NCBI GenBank assembly: GCA_009840545.1
Contig: VXNM01000001.1
Coordinates: forward strand, 1-64,000
Direction: 5' to 3'
From: Gammaproteobacteria bacterium
GTDB lineage: Bacteria > Pseudomonadota > Gammaproteobacteria > Pseudomonadales > Azotimanducaceae
DNA: 64,000 nt
Part shown: positions 54,778 to 63,019 of the stretch, in pieces
Numbering within the stretch: position 1 is the stretch's first letter
Layout of the letters: each line of letters starts with the position of its first letter
Made by a program: the position numbers and the translations under genes
Notes under the pieces: model-generated
Databases searched by the model: none
Told to the model about the DNA's origin: nothing
The model's input: only the letters and a program-made list of their open reading frames with translations

Positions 54778-55929
54778 TTACTCGAGAGTCATTGAAGCGA
54801 GTCTGTCGCTCGCTTCCGCAAAATCCTCCATGAAGTTATAGACAACCGATCTCACCGATAGGGCTTCATTCATCAAGCCCACGCCTTGACCCACAAAATA
54901 GTTGACAAGCTTCTTGGCACCCTCGTGTTCGCTTTGGGCAAGCTGATTGATTCTTCTAAACGCCGCTTCAGCAACAACCCCTTGCAAGGGCATGGGTAGA
55001 GGATCTGGGCTTTCTTCTGCTTGCCACGCATCGGTCCAGGCCGACTTGAGTTGACGTGTGTATTTCCCTGTTCGACTTCTTGAGCGCACTGTCTGTCTTG
55101 AATTTGCCGCAAGCATCTTTTCCTTGACAACGGGAAGTGTCTCGGCTTCGGCGGTTGTAAGCCAAACGGAACCGGTCCAAACGCCGTCTGCACCCATAGC
55201 CATGCATGCTGCCATTTGCTTACCTGTGACAATTCCGCCTGCCGCCAGCACAACCATGCCGGAGTCCTTTAACTCTTCGAGTACTTCGGGAACGAGTACT
55301 AGAGTTGAAACTTCTCCACAGTGGCCGCCAGCTTCAGTGCCTGCAACGATGCAAACATCAACACCGGATTCTCGGTGCTTGATTGCGTGTTCCTTCGCAC
55401 CAGCTAGCGCACCCACAACAACGTTGTTGGCTCTAGCTCTTTCAACCATGAAATCTGGTGGTGCTCCCAGAGCATTAACAACCATTTTGACAGGATGTGC
55501 GAAGGCAGTCTCTAACACCCTGTCCGCTCCGACTTTCCTCATGTTGTCGCCGACTCCACCTCGCATGGTTCCCTTCCAAAGGTCCTTGGTATCGATATCG
55601 TGAGTCGCAAGCAGGTGTTCTATATAGCGCTTGTGCTCTTCAGGAATTCGCGACTCCAATTCTTCTCTTGTCAGTGCAGACTCTTTGTTGTCCATGCTCG
55701 TCGGTACGAGCAAGTCCACTCCGTAAGGTTTTCCGTCGCAATGTTCGTCAATCCAGCTTAGTTCGATGTCAAGTGATACGGGGGAGTGCCCCACCGCACC
55801 TAATACTCCGAATCCTCCAGCGGCACTTACTTCCGCAACCACGTCGCGACAATGGCTGAAGGCAAACAGGGGGAATTCGATTCCAAGCAATTCGCAGGCT
55901 TTCGATTTCATAAGTTTTTTTGTACGCAC
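54778..55929 (-). CDS. nitronate monooxygenase-family protein
   Basis: A 383-residue FMN-binding TIM-barrel protein of the 2-nitropropane dioxygenase/nitronate monooxygenase family. Starts at GTG 55929; an ATG at 55911 (MKSKACELLGIEFPLFAFSH) is equally acceptable. Conserved features are the N-terminal substrate block, VSAAGGFGVLGAVGHSP, VDVCIVAGTEAGGHCGEVSTLVLVPEV (the catalytic AGxEAGGH motif) and VLAAGGIVTGKQMAACMAMGADGVWTGS, the phosphate-binding end of the barrel. The family oxidises alkyl nitronates, but many members act on unknown substrates. First gene of the three-gene group with tesB. Confidence 0.87.
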   Translation of the reverse strand: MRTKKLMKSKACELLGIEFPLFAFSHCRDVVAEVSAAGGFGVLGAVGHSPVSLDIELSWIDEHCDGKPYGVDLLVPTSMDNKESALTREELESRIPEEHKRYIEHLLATHDIDTKDLWKGTMRGGVGDNMRKVGADRVLETAFAHPVKMVVNALGAPPDFMVERARANNVVVGALAGAKEHAIKHRESGVDVCIVAGTEAGGHCGEVSTLVLVPEVLEELKDSGMVVLAAGGIVTGKQMAACMAMGADGVWTGSVWLTTAEAETLPVVKEKMLAANSRQTVRSRSRTGKYTRQLKSAWTDAWQAEESPDPLPMPLQGVVAEAAFRRINQLAQSEHEGAKKLVNYFVGQGVGLMNEALSVRSVVYNFMEDFAEASDRLASMTLE

Positions 55930-56069
55930 TCACTAGTAGTGTTTCTGATTTTACTGAGTTTCCTAAACCCGGTTGTGGGGTACGACGCGCGTAGAATCGA
56001 CCGAACCTTCAGTGGCAAATAGAATTTGTAGCGTCAGTTAGGTATATGGATGAGGGATCAAACGTACCT

Positions 56070-56945
56070 ATGAAGGCGAATCTCCTTGGCAGGAAGAAAT
56101 GGATTGCTTATGCCTTAGTCGCATTTGCTGTCAGCACTACCTGTGAGGGGAAAGTACTACATGATTCAGCCAAATTGACTGAATCGGACTTCCCGCAGAC
56201 TGAACCGAGCGGTAGTGCCTCTACTCCATCCAGCGGACTACAGATAACTGTAGATGAGAGTTGGCACTTGGACAACTTGGACAATGTGGCAAGTATTCTC
56301 AACGAGACCGCGAGTTACATCTACTCACATCTCAGAGACAGTCCAAATTTCCAAGTGGTTGTCGGATACGACCGAGAAATGGGTCCGATTTCTCTCTACC
56401 GAAATGGCGATCAGCAATTTGATCGAGTGCTACTCAGCAATACCCCATTGGAGTACCGACCCCAAATCATGTATCAATTCTCGCACGAGTTTTGCCATGT
56501 GATTTCGGACTACAACCGCATTAGATCGACCGATTCAAAGAACGAGTGGTTTCACGAAGCACTATGCGAGTTGGCCTCGATTTTCGTGTTGCATTCAACA
56601 GAAGAGCCGGCTCTCAAGAAGTATATAGACGACTACCTTGAGGAGTCACGCGACACGCTAGCCGGCATAGAAGACTTCGGAACTTGGATTTCCAGTAAGG
56701 AAGAGGGACTGAGAACACGCGCTGCAGGACGTCACGATCGGAAGACCAACGCGGTTGTCGCCTACAGGCTACATCCGCTATTCAAGCAGTATCCAGCACT
56801 TTGGAATACACTGTGGCACTTGCCCAAGTCCGACAGCACACTAGCGGTATACATTGAGGAGTGGAAGCAAGCGATTGACGATCAGGACAGTCCGCTGCTG
56901 GACAGACTGCAAGAGCTTCTGTTAGGTACGTCGGACAAATTGTGA
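56070..56945 (+). CDS. exported HExxH metallopeptidase candidate
   Basis: A 291-residue protein. I chose the ATG at 56070, which has GAGGGAT about 10 bases upstream and yields a compact signal, MKANLLGRKKWIAYALVAFAVSTTC; a start at 56046 is open. The Cys at the end of this segment may be lipidated. At residues 139-143 the sequence QFSHEFCHVISDYN gives HExxH. WFHEALCELASIF follows with Glu163 in the place where gluzincins and peptidase-MA-like enzymes have their third zinc ligand. The N-terminal part contains a beta-rich segment (VVVGYDREMGPISLYRNG). I do not recognise a named subfamily; the peptidase role rests on motif and spacing. Confidence 0.65.
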   Translation: MKANLLGRKKWIAYALVAFAVSTTCEGKVLHDSAKLTESDFPQTEPSGSASTPSSGLQITVDESWHLDNLDNVASILNETASYIYSHLRDSPNFQVVVGYDREMGPISLYRNGDQQFDRVLLSNTPLEYRPQIMYQFSHEFCHVISDYNRIRSTDSKNEWFHEALCELASIFVLHSTEEPALKKYIDDYLEESRDTLAGIEDFGTWISSKEEGLRTRAAGRHDRKTNAVVAYRLHPLFKQYPALWNTLWHLPKSDSTLAVYIEEWKQAIDDQDSPLLDRLQELLLGTSDKL

Positions 56946-57030
56946 CGGACGCGAAACTAAAAGACGAATGATTGTTCACAGGCTCAATTTCGGGCGTTGC
57001 GATATTGGATCCAACCTTTCTTAAGTTTTA

Positions 57031-57795
57031 GTGATGCTTACCAATCTCCAAATCCAACAGTATCAAGAAGATGGTTTCGTCATTCCCGACTTTCATTTGG
57101 ATGAGAGCACCATTCAGTCCATTCGAGACGACCACACGCGATTTGTGGAGAAATTTCCGCAGTTCTACGACTACTGTGGTGCATTACTGGTTTATGACTT
57201 GGCTTTTTTGAATTACGCCCGAAACGACACCATCCTGAACATGGTTGAGCAAGTTTTGGGATCCAACATCGCGCTATGGAACAGTAGCCTGTTTGCTAAG
57301 CCAGCCAAAGTCGGGAGCAAGACTCCTTGGCACCAAGACGGCGAATACTGGCCAATTCGTCCTTTGGCTACTTGTTCCGTCTGGATTGCAGTGGACGACT
57401 CCACACGAGCGAATGGATGTCTACGTTTCATTCCCGGTTCGCATCGGTCGCGACGACTTTCGTCGCACCACCAAAATGTCGCGAAAGGACTGTCGCTCCC
57501 ACTTGAACTTGATGCGGATCAGTTTGACGAAACTGCGTCTGTTGACATCGAACTGGAAGCAGGACAGATTTCCATGCACGATGTCTACTTGATGCACTCC
57601 TCCGAGCCCAACCTGTCGAACAAACCCCGCCGCGGTATGACGCTGCGATTCATGCCCACTACCTCCGTATATCGACGCGATTTGAGTTCTGGACCAAGTG
57701 CGAGAATTGATCGAGCAAGATCCTTGTTCCTTATGAAGGGAACGGATGTGTCGGGAGAGAACGACTTTCGCTTGCGATTGCCTGGAGACTATTAA
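57031..57795 (+). CDS. phytanoyl-CoA dioxygenase (PhyH)-family protein, second copy
   Basis: A 254-residue Fe(II)/2-oxoglutarate oxygenase candidate of normal PhyH length. TPWHQDGEYWPIRPLATCSVWIAVDDSTRANGCLRFIPGSHR contains the HxD pair (His101 and Asp103) and the characteristic WIA-D-NGCL-IPGSH block. VYLMHSSEPNLSNKPRRGMTLRFMP supplies the distal His (His189) and the Arg for 2-oxoglutarate. The substrate is not predictable. It is only distantly related to the PhyH-family gene at 35519. Monocistronic. Confidence 0.85.
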   Translation: MMLTNLQIQQYQEDGFVIPDFHLDESTIQSIRDDHTRFVEKFPQFYDYCGALLVYDLAFLNYARNDTILNMVEQVLGSNIALWNSSLFAKPAKVGSKTPWHQDGEYWPIRPLATCSVWIAVDDSTRANGCLRFIPGSHRSRRLSSHHQNVAKGLSLPLELDADQFDETASVDIELEAGQISMHDVYLMHSSEPNLSNKPRRGMTLRFMPTTSVYRRDLSSGPSARIDRARSLFLMKGTDVSGENDFRLRLPGDY

Positions 57796-58265
57796 AGAGC
57801 GGAAGAGAGAGGTTTGAATGGTGTCGTGATGTGCATCGGCATTCACTGCGTGGTTCCCAGTGCTGAGATTGAGTGACCTAAAGTAAAGCGTACTTGCATT
57901 AGGATAAGTTCGGATGCGCCATTTAGGCTCGTGTAGTGATCCTTTGTAAGATGTTGGAGGTAAGAGAATCCGAGTCACCCCTCTGGCTCTTAATTGGGTT
58001 AGGCAACAACACGAGTAGCTAACTCGCAGGACCGCTTCTAATTGATTCAGGAAACTGAATTAGGTATGCTACTTGTGGCTACTCTTGAATGTAGCGATGT
58101 CGCCTCTTGCAGGCGAATACTATTAGTAACGATTGCGTTTTAGTTAGATTTGATAGATGCATAGACACTCTGGTATTCAGCCTAATCCGTTTGCGATTCG
58201 TCATTTGGCAAGAAAAGAGGCACCAACACATCTTAGTTCTCTTAATACCGAGGAATAGTGACACC
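57796..58265. other. intergenic region with a small hairpin
   Basis: About 470 bases without a supported gene. ATTCAG-GAAA-CTGAAT (58045-58060) is a perfect 6-bp stem that extends by weak pairs. The frame upstream of the NYN gene from 58107 is an unlikely extension. Nothing else was recognised. Confidence 0.4.
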
Positions 58266-59246
58266 ATGCGAACTCAAATAGCAATTTTCGTAGATGCAGG
58301 ATACCTGTGTGCTTTAGGTTCGATGGCGCTCACAGGAGAAGCAATGCCACGAACTCGTGTCGGTATCAACTCTGAAGTTCTTTCTCAAGAGTTAAAGCAG
58401 GTTGTACGTGACCTAGTGGGCGCGCGACCAATTCTTCGAATCTACTGGTACGAAACTGGTTCGCAGAATCGATCAATGTCCAATGAGCAACTGCGGATAT
58501 GTGAAAGCGACGATTTCAAGCTCCGACTGGTGTCGCTGCACCCCCAAAACGTCCGTACAGGAACAGCCACAGCAATCTCGAGAGACTTAATGGAATTGAG
58601 TCGAAAAGGCTCTATCTCAGATGCCCTGATATTGGCTCGCAATGACACCTTGCGTACCGGAATCGAGATTTGTCAATCGTACGGCATTCGTGTACACATG
58701 CTTGAAGTATTTGCGAATGAGAATGCGCGGTTCTCATGGCTTCGAGCGGATACAGACACCTCCACAGCGTGGCGAATTGATGTATTAAAGCGGTTCTTGT
58801 TCGAGCAGGATGTTGTTCCGGAAGCGCAAAATCAGTTCTACGGTCATGCCCTCAATACGCCTGCAACCCCAACCCCTCCTTTGACTCCTCGGCTGTCCGA
58901 AGCAACTATTCCCGATCAAACACGCGAGACGATTCACACAGTTGTAAGAGACTACATCGACGAGCTGTATGACGATGAAATGGAGTCATGCATGGAATAC
59001 TGGAAGACTGGCAGAGGCGTGCCGAATACCTATGACAAGTCTTTGCTCTTTGAGTGCCGCAATTCGTTGGATCGAAATCTATCGGAAAGTGAACGTCAGG
59101 TAATGCGAAATAGTTTTCGAACATTCGTGGAAGAGAGAGTTCAAGAGATGGACGAGACCAAAGAGGAAGAGGACCAGGTAGACGGCGAATACGACCCTAT
59201 CGACGATTCAAACGAGGATGACTACGACGACGAATTCAGTCGTTGA
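58266..59246 (+). CDS. NYN-domain (PIN-like) protein with an acidic tail
   Basis: A 326-residue protein. The ATG at 58266 starts MRTQIAIFVDAGYLCALGS, the typical first strand and metal-binding Asp of NYN domains. SDALILARNDTLRTGIEICQSYGIRVHMLEVF matches the second acidic block (usual form: DxAL-xSGDxDF-P), except that the usual SGDxD is weakened to ARNDT. NYN domains are PIN-like nucleases acting on RNA. The last 45 residues are strikingly acidic (EEEDQVDGEYDPIDDSNED-D). It could be a stand-alone nuclease or an RNA-binding relative; no partner gene is next to it. Confidence 0.72.
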   Translation: MRTQIAIFVDAGYLCALGSMALTGEAMPRTRVGINSEVLSQELKQVVRDLVGARPILRIYWYETGSQNRSMSNEQLRICESDDFKLRLVSLHPQNVRTGTATAISRDLMELSRKGSISDALILARNDTLRTGIEICQSYGIRVHMLEVFANENARFSWLRADTDTSTAWRIDVLKRFLFEQDVVPEAQNQFYGHALNTPATPTPPLTPRLSEATIPDQTRETIHTVVRDYIDELYDDEMESCMEYWKTGRGVPNTYDKSLLFECRNSLDRNLSESERQVMRNSFRTFVEERVQEMDETKEEEDQVDGEYDPIDDSNEDDYDDEFSR

Positions 59247-59295
59247 GAGATAGTTGCGCCTCTGAGACAAAATAATCTTGAACGGTCGTCTTGAG

Positions 59296-60342
59296 CTAAG
59301 ACGTCCCGATAGAAAGCAAGTTCTCTACTGGGCGGTAGAGTTCCTCCAAGTACTCGACATCTTCATCGGAGAGATCAATGGCGCTGGCCTCAACCAGTTC
59401 CTCTAGTTGTGAAACGCGCGACACACCGACGATAGGTGAAGTGATTTCAGGCTTGCTGAGCAACCATGCTATTGCTATTTGAGCTGGTTTCTTTCCGTAC
59501 TTCTCGGCTGTTTCTGCAACTCGGTCAGCAATCTTGAAGTCTGCATCACCTCGGTAGAGACTCTCTGTCCTTATCCGGTCCCTACCTGACGATCGGGACG
59601 TGGATCCTCCAGAAAATCCGCCGCGATACGATCCAGCAAGAATTCCACGCGCCAATGGCGACCATGGGGTAAGTGCTATGCCCGTCGAGGAACAGTAAGG
59701 GTTCATTTCACGTTCCTCTTCTCGGTAGATTAAGTTGTAGTGGTTTTGCATCGATACGAACTCTGTCCATCCATGGGCCCGAGCGGTTAACTGCAACTCT
59801 GCAAATTGCCACGCAAACATCGAGGAAGCACCAAGGTACAGGACTTTTCCAGCCTTCACAACATCATGAAGTGCTTCCAATGTTTCTTCAATGGGCACGG
59901 ACGTTTGGCCACGCACGCCATGGGGGTGGCGGTGTATTACTAAGTGATCGACGTAGTCGTGACCGAGTCTAGACAGACTGGCATCCACTCCTTCGAAAAT
60001 ATGCTTGCGGGAGAGACCTCCCTGATTCGGTCCCGGACCCATGGGGATGGCAACTTTGGTTGCAAGAACGTACTCGTCTCGTTGAAACATTGAACTGAGT
60101 ATCTTTCCGACAACGCGTTCGCTCGCCCCTAGTCCGTAGACATTCGCACAGTCGAAGAAGTAGAGCCCGTTGTCGAATGCAGTCTTAAAAATTGGACGAG
60201 CTTGGTCTTCAGGCAATGTCCAATCGCCTTGGTGACCGCGTCCTGGCTCTCCAAAGTTCATAGTTCCAAGGCAGAGATTGGAGACTCGCATTCCACATTT
60301 TTTGCCAAGGGGAACAGATGAGAGCATTTGTCTTATATTCAA
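59296..60342 (-). CDS. aldo/keto reductase
   Basis: A 348-residue NADPH-dependent aldo/keto reductase. MRVSNLCLGTMNFGEPGRGHQG is the usual N-terminal strand, YFFDCANVYGLGASERVVGKIL holds the catalytic Asp and Tyr, YVLATKVAI the Lys and LVIHRHP the His. LTPWSPLARGILAGSYRG and the C-terminal AIAWLLSKPEITSPIVGVSRVSQLEELV are typical of the YghZ/Gpr-like branch. The physiological substrate is unknown. The start codon at 60342 is acceptable; the ATG two codons into the family block would also work. It is divergent from the CoA-transferase pair. Confidence 0.9.
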   Translation of the reverse strand: MNIRQMLSSVPLGKKCGMRVSNLCLGTMNFGEPGRGHQGDWTLPEDQARPIFKTAFDNGLYFFDCANVYGLGASERVVGKILSSMFQRDEYVLATKVAIPMGPGPNQGGLSRKHIFEGVDASLSRLGHDYVDHLVIHRHPHGVRGQTSVPIEETLEALHDVVKAGKVLYLGASSMFAWQFAELQLTARAHGWTEFVSMQNHYNLIYREEEREMNPYCSSTGIALTPWSPLARGILAGSYRGGFSGGSTSRSSGRDRIRTESLYRGDADFKIADRVAETAEKYGKKPAQIAIAWLLSKPEITSPIVGVSRVSQLEELVEASAIDLSDEDVEYLEELYRPVENLLSIGTS

Positions 60343-60639
60343 ACTTCAGGCTCTGCAAATATTAGCCAAAGTACCATTGGCCAAGAGCAACATTGCTCTG
60401 CAATCGAATTGTCTATCCTCGAGAGCAAGTGTGTTAGGTGCTGAGTTCTCTTATCGATGTCAGGTAGACATTGTCAGCTCACAGCTTTGAAAGTAGCTTA
60501 TCTACGATATGTGAAAATATTAGAAGACCTTGCCTTAAGTCCACGTGCTTAGATGCGTTGGACGGCTACGGCGGTCAATTGAGGGAGGTAACGATCTACT
60601 TCGTGGCGAGTTCATCTAACACGAAAAGGCAGTGGTCAA
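60343..60639. other. divergent intergenic region
   Basis: These 297 bases separate the aldo/keto reductase from the CoA-transferase genes. I see no gene and no strong inverted repeat. AAAAGGCAG lies about 8 bases before the TTG at 60640 and can serve as ribosome-binding site. Confidence 0.4.
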
Positions 60640-61809
60640 TTGACTAAAGAGACTCGTGCTCTATCCAAAGTTCGAATCGTCGATCTGACGGATGAAAGGG
60701 CAATCTATGGGGTCAAACTCCTGGCTGATCTCGGCGCAGATGCCGTTCGTCCCGTACCGAAAGAAGGGGATCCACTAGAACAACGCGGTCCCTTCGACGG
60801 GACTACTGGTAAGTCTCTTTGGTATGCGTTTCATGCCTCAAGCAGAAGACTCTTCCATGTGTCCTGTTCTAAGGAAAGCAATCGTCAGCTCCAACGACTT
60901 TGCGAGAATGCGGACGTTGTCGTTGCAAATTCGGGACACCCTTTCGAGGCGTTCTTAGACCTAGATGAAATTCGCAAGAAGAACGAGAAGTGTGTTGTAG
61001 TCGATTGCACATCGTTCGGCAGAATGGGGCCGTGGAAGAACTACCTTGCACCGGACTTGGTGGCGGGAGCACTCGGAGGATCGGTTGCCATAACCGGCGA
61101 CGTGGACACACCACCCTTGAAACCTTTTGGAGACTTGAACTTTACAGTTTCGGGAGCTTACGTCGCAATCGCTGCTTTGGCTGGACTACGACATGCAAGA
61201 GAGACTGGAGAAGGGCAGGTCATTCATGTGCCCGTTCATGAGTGCATCGCATCTTGCCTTGAGCACGTGTTCATGTTTTATTTGTTTGGCAATATTTTTC
61301 GTAATGCTCGCGGAGGTGTTCTCAACCGCCGTGGAAGCTTGCATTGGACTGATCTGTATGAGGTCATGACCGCAAAGAACGGGCACATCATGGTTACTCC
61401 CACACCCAGTCTCGACAATCAGCTTGTCTGGTTAATTGAAGAAGATGCGTTTGATGATCTGTTGGATCCTAAGTACCAAGAACCGGGTGAAAGGGGTCAA
61501 TGGGCTCGCCGTATGATGGATGTTCTAAGGTCTTGGGTTGCCGAAAAAGATGTTAAATCGTTGTTCTTTGACGCTCAGAAGCACCACGCTCCCTACGGTT
61601 GGGTCCAGTCGATACCTCAGGTAGCCGAGAATCCCCAATTGGCAGCGCGCAATTGGTGGTCAACAGCGAAGATCGACGGAGACGACGTCAAGATTTCGGG
61701 TGCTCCCTATCAAATGAGTGAATCAAAGACTAGCCCTCGAGACTTACCGAGTGTCTCTGTTTCCGATCAGGACGTACTTGAGGTGTGCGGTTGGAGAAAG
61801 TCCAGTTGA
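60640..61809 (+). CDS. CaiB/BaiF-family (class III) CoA-transferase, first of a coupled pair
   Basis: A 389-residue member of the class III CoA-transferase family, which moves CoA between carboxylic acids through an aspartyl or related intermediate. It starts at a TTG. VRIVDLTDERAIYGVKLLADLGADAVRPVPKEGDPLEQRGPF is a diverged form of the usual LAD-GA-VIKVE block; FGRMGPWKNYLAPDLVAGALGGSVAITGD is well kept. At the catalytic position, GEGQVIHVPVHECIASCL has Glu where formyl-CoA transferase has Asp169. The C-terminus is short. The next family member starts within its end, so the two may form a heteromer, as known for the BbsEF type; inferred. Confidence 0.82.
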   Translation: MTKETRALSKVRIVDLTDERAIYGVKLLADLGADAVRPVPKEGDPLEQRGPFDGTTGKSLWYAFHASSRRLFHVSCSKESNRQLQRLCENADVVVANSGHPFEAFLDLDEIRKKNEKCVVVDCTSFGRMGPWKNYLAPDLVAGALGGSVAITGDVDTPPLKPFGDLNFTVSGAYVAIAALAGLRHARETGEGQVIHVPVHECIASCLEHVFMFYLFGNIFRNARGGVLNRRGSLHWTDLYEVMTAKNGHIMVTPTPSLDNQLVWLIEEDAFDDLLDPKYQEPGERGQWARRMMDVLRSWVAEKDVKSLFFDAQKHHAPYGWVQSIPQVAENPQLAARNWWSTAKIDGDDVKISGAPYQMSESKTSPRDLPSVSVSDQDVLEVCGWRKSS

Positions 61810-63014
61810 GACCTCTGGAAGGAATCAAGATTCTCGACTTCACGCATGTGCTCGCTGGACCGTTTTGCACTCGATTATTGGCGGACATGGGAGCCGACGT
61901 AGTCAAGGTGAATTCGGAATCCCGAATGCAAATAAATGCTCCTGCGGGACCGTACTTCACCATGTGGAACCGTAACAAACGCACGATTTCTCTTGACATG
62001 AATCACGAACCGGCTCGCAAGGTTGCTGGCCAGCTTGCTCAAATGGCCGATGTTGTTATTGACAATTTCTCAATGGGTGTGTTGGATCGGTGGGGTATCG
62101 GGTTCGACGATGTCAGCCAGGTCAATGGCAAGGTTATCTATGTTCAGATGTCGGGTATGGGAAGTGGCGGTCCTTGGTCAAATTTCGTCACATATGCGCC
62201 AACAATCCATGCCCTTGCAGGGCTGACCTATACAACCGGTGTATCTGGACGAGAGAACATTGGACTTGGTTTCTCGTACAACGATCATCAGGCTGGTTTG
62301 CATGCCGCAGTAGCTGTCCTAAGTGCTGTTGAAGCTCGAAGGCACTCAGGCAAAGGTCAGCGAATCGATATTTCCCAGTTCGAAGTTGCTGTGAACCTGC
62401 TTGGCCCAACGTTCATGCATTACTTTCGTAATGATCAACCGACTGAACCAAGTGGAAACGACTTGCAATACGACAGAATCGCTCCCCATGGTTGCTATCG
62501 CTGTAAAGACTCGGCTGTAGATGGGGAAGTGAGCGAAAGATGGATTGCGATCGCTTGTCTCGACGATGCACATTGGAATTCGTTGTGCGATGCGATGAAT
62601 CGTCCCGACTGGACTAAAGACCTTCAACTCGAGACTGCTGAAGGACGCTATGTGCAACGGCGGTATGTCGATGAACAGATAGGAAAGTGGACGAGCGAAT
62701 TTGATCCATTGATCCTGATGGAAGAGCTTCAGGGTATGGGTGTACCCGCAGGGGTGGTACAGGACGGTCGTGACCTGATGGAAAACGATCCTCAGTTACA
62801 GGAGTCAAAGTTCATCCGCACAATTGAGGAACCCCATCCGAGAATGGGAGAGATCTATGCAGACAAACTTCCCATTGAGTTTGAATCCACTTCTTGCGAA
62901 ATTTACAAGCGTGCCCGTTTACTAGGAGAAGACAACGAGTCGATACTCTCAGATTGGCTCGGCATCGACAAGGAAACTGTGCAGAAGGGAGAAGAGGACG
63001 GATATTTCCGTTAG
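61785..63014 (+). CDS. CaiB/BaiF-family (class III) CoA-transferase, second of a coupled pair
   Basis: A 409-residue class III CoA-transferase with a more canonical sequence than its neighbour: ILDFTHVLAGPFCTRLLADMGADVVKV, TMWNRNKRTISLDMN, VVIDNFSMGVLDRWGIGFDDVSQVNGKVIYVQMSGMGSGGPWSNFVTYAPTIHALAGLTY. GKGQRIDISQFEVAVNLLG has Glu in the position of the Asp169 of formyl-CoA transferase. The C-terminal part, MEELQGMGVPAGVVQDGRDLMENDPQL, is the family norm. The GTG at 61785 is the longest start; the TTG at 61806, which overlaps the upstream stop and has GGAG 9 bases before it, may be the true one. Confidence 0.87.
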   Translation: MRLEKVQLRPLEGIKILDFTHVLAGPFCTRLLADMGADVVKVNSESRMQINAPAGPYFTMWNRNKRTISLDMNHEPARKVAGQLAQMADVVIDNFSMGVLDRWGIGFDDVSQVNGKVIYVQMSGMGSGGPWSNFVTYAPTIHALAGLTYTTGVSGRENIGLGFSYNDHQAGLHAAVAVLSAVEARRHSGKGQRIDISQFEVAVNLLGPTFMHYFRNDQPTEPSGNDLQYDRIAPHGCYRCKDSAVDGEVSERWIAIACLDDAHWNSLCDAMNRPDWTKDLQLETAEGRYVQRRYVDEQIGKWTSEFDPLILMEELQGMGVPAGVVQDGRDLMENDPQLQESKFIRTIEEPHPRMGEIYADKLPIEFESTSCEIYKRARLLGEDNESILSDWLGIDKETVQKGEEDGYFR

Positions 63015-63019
63015 AAGTT

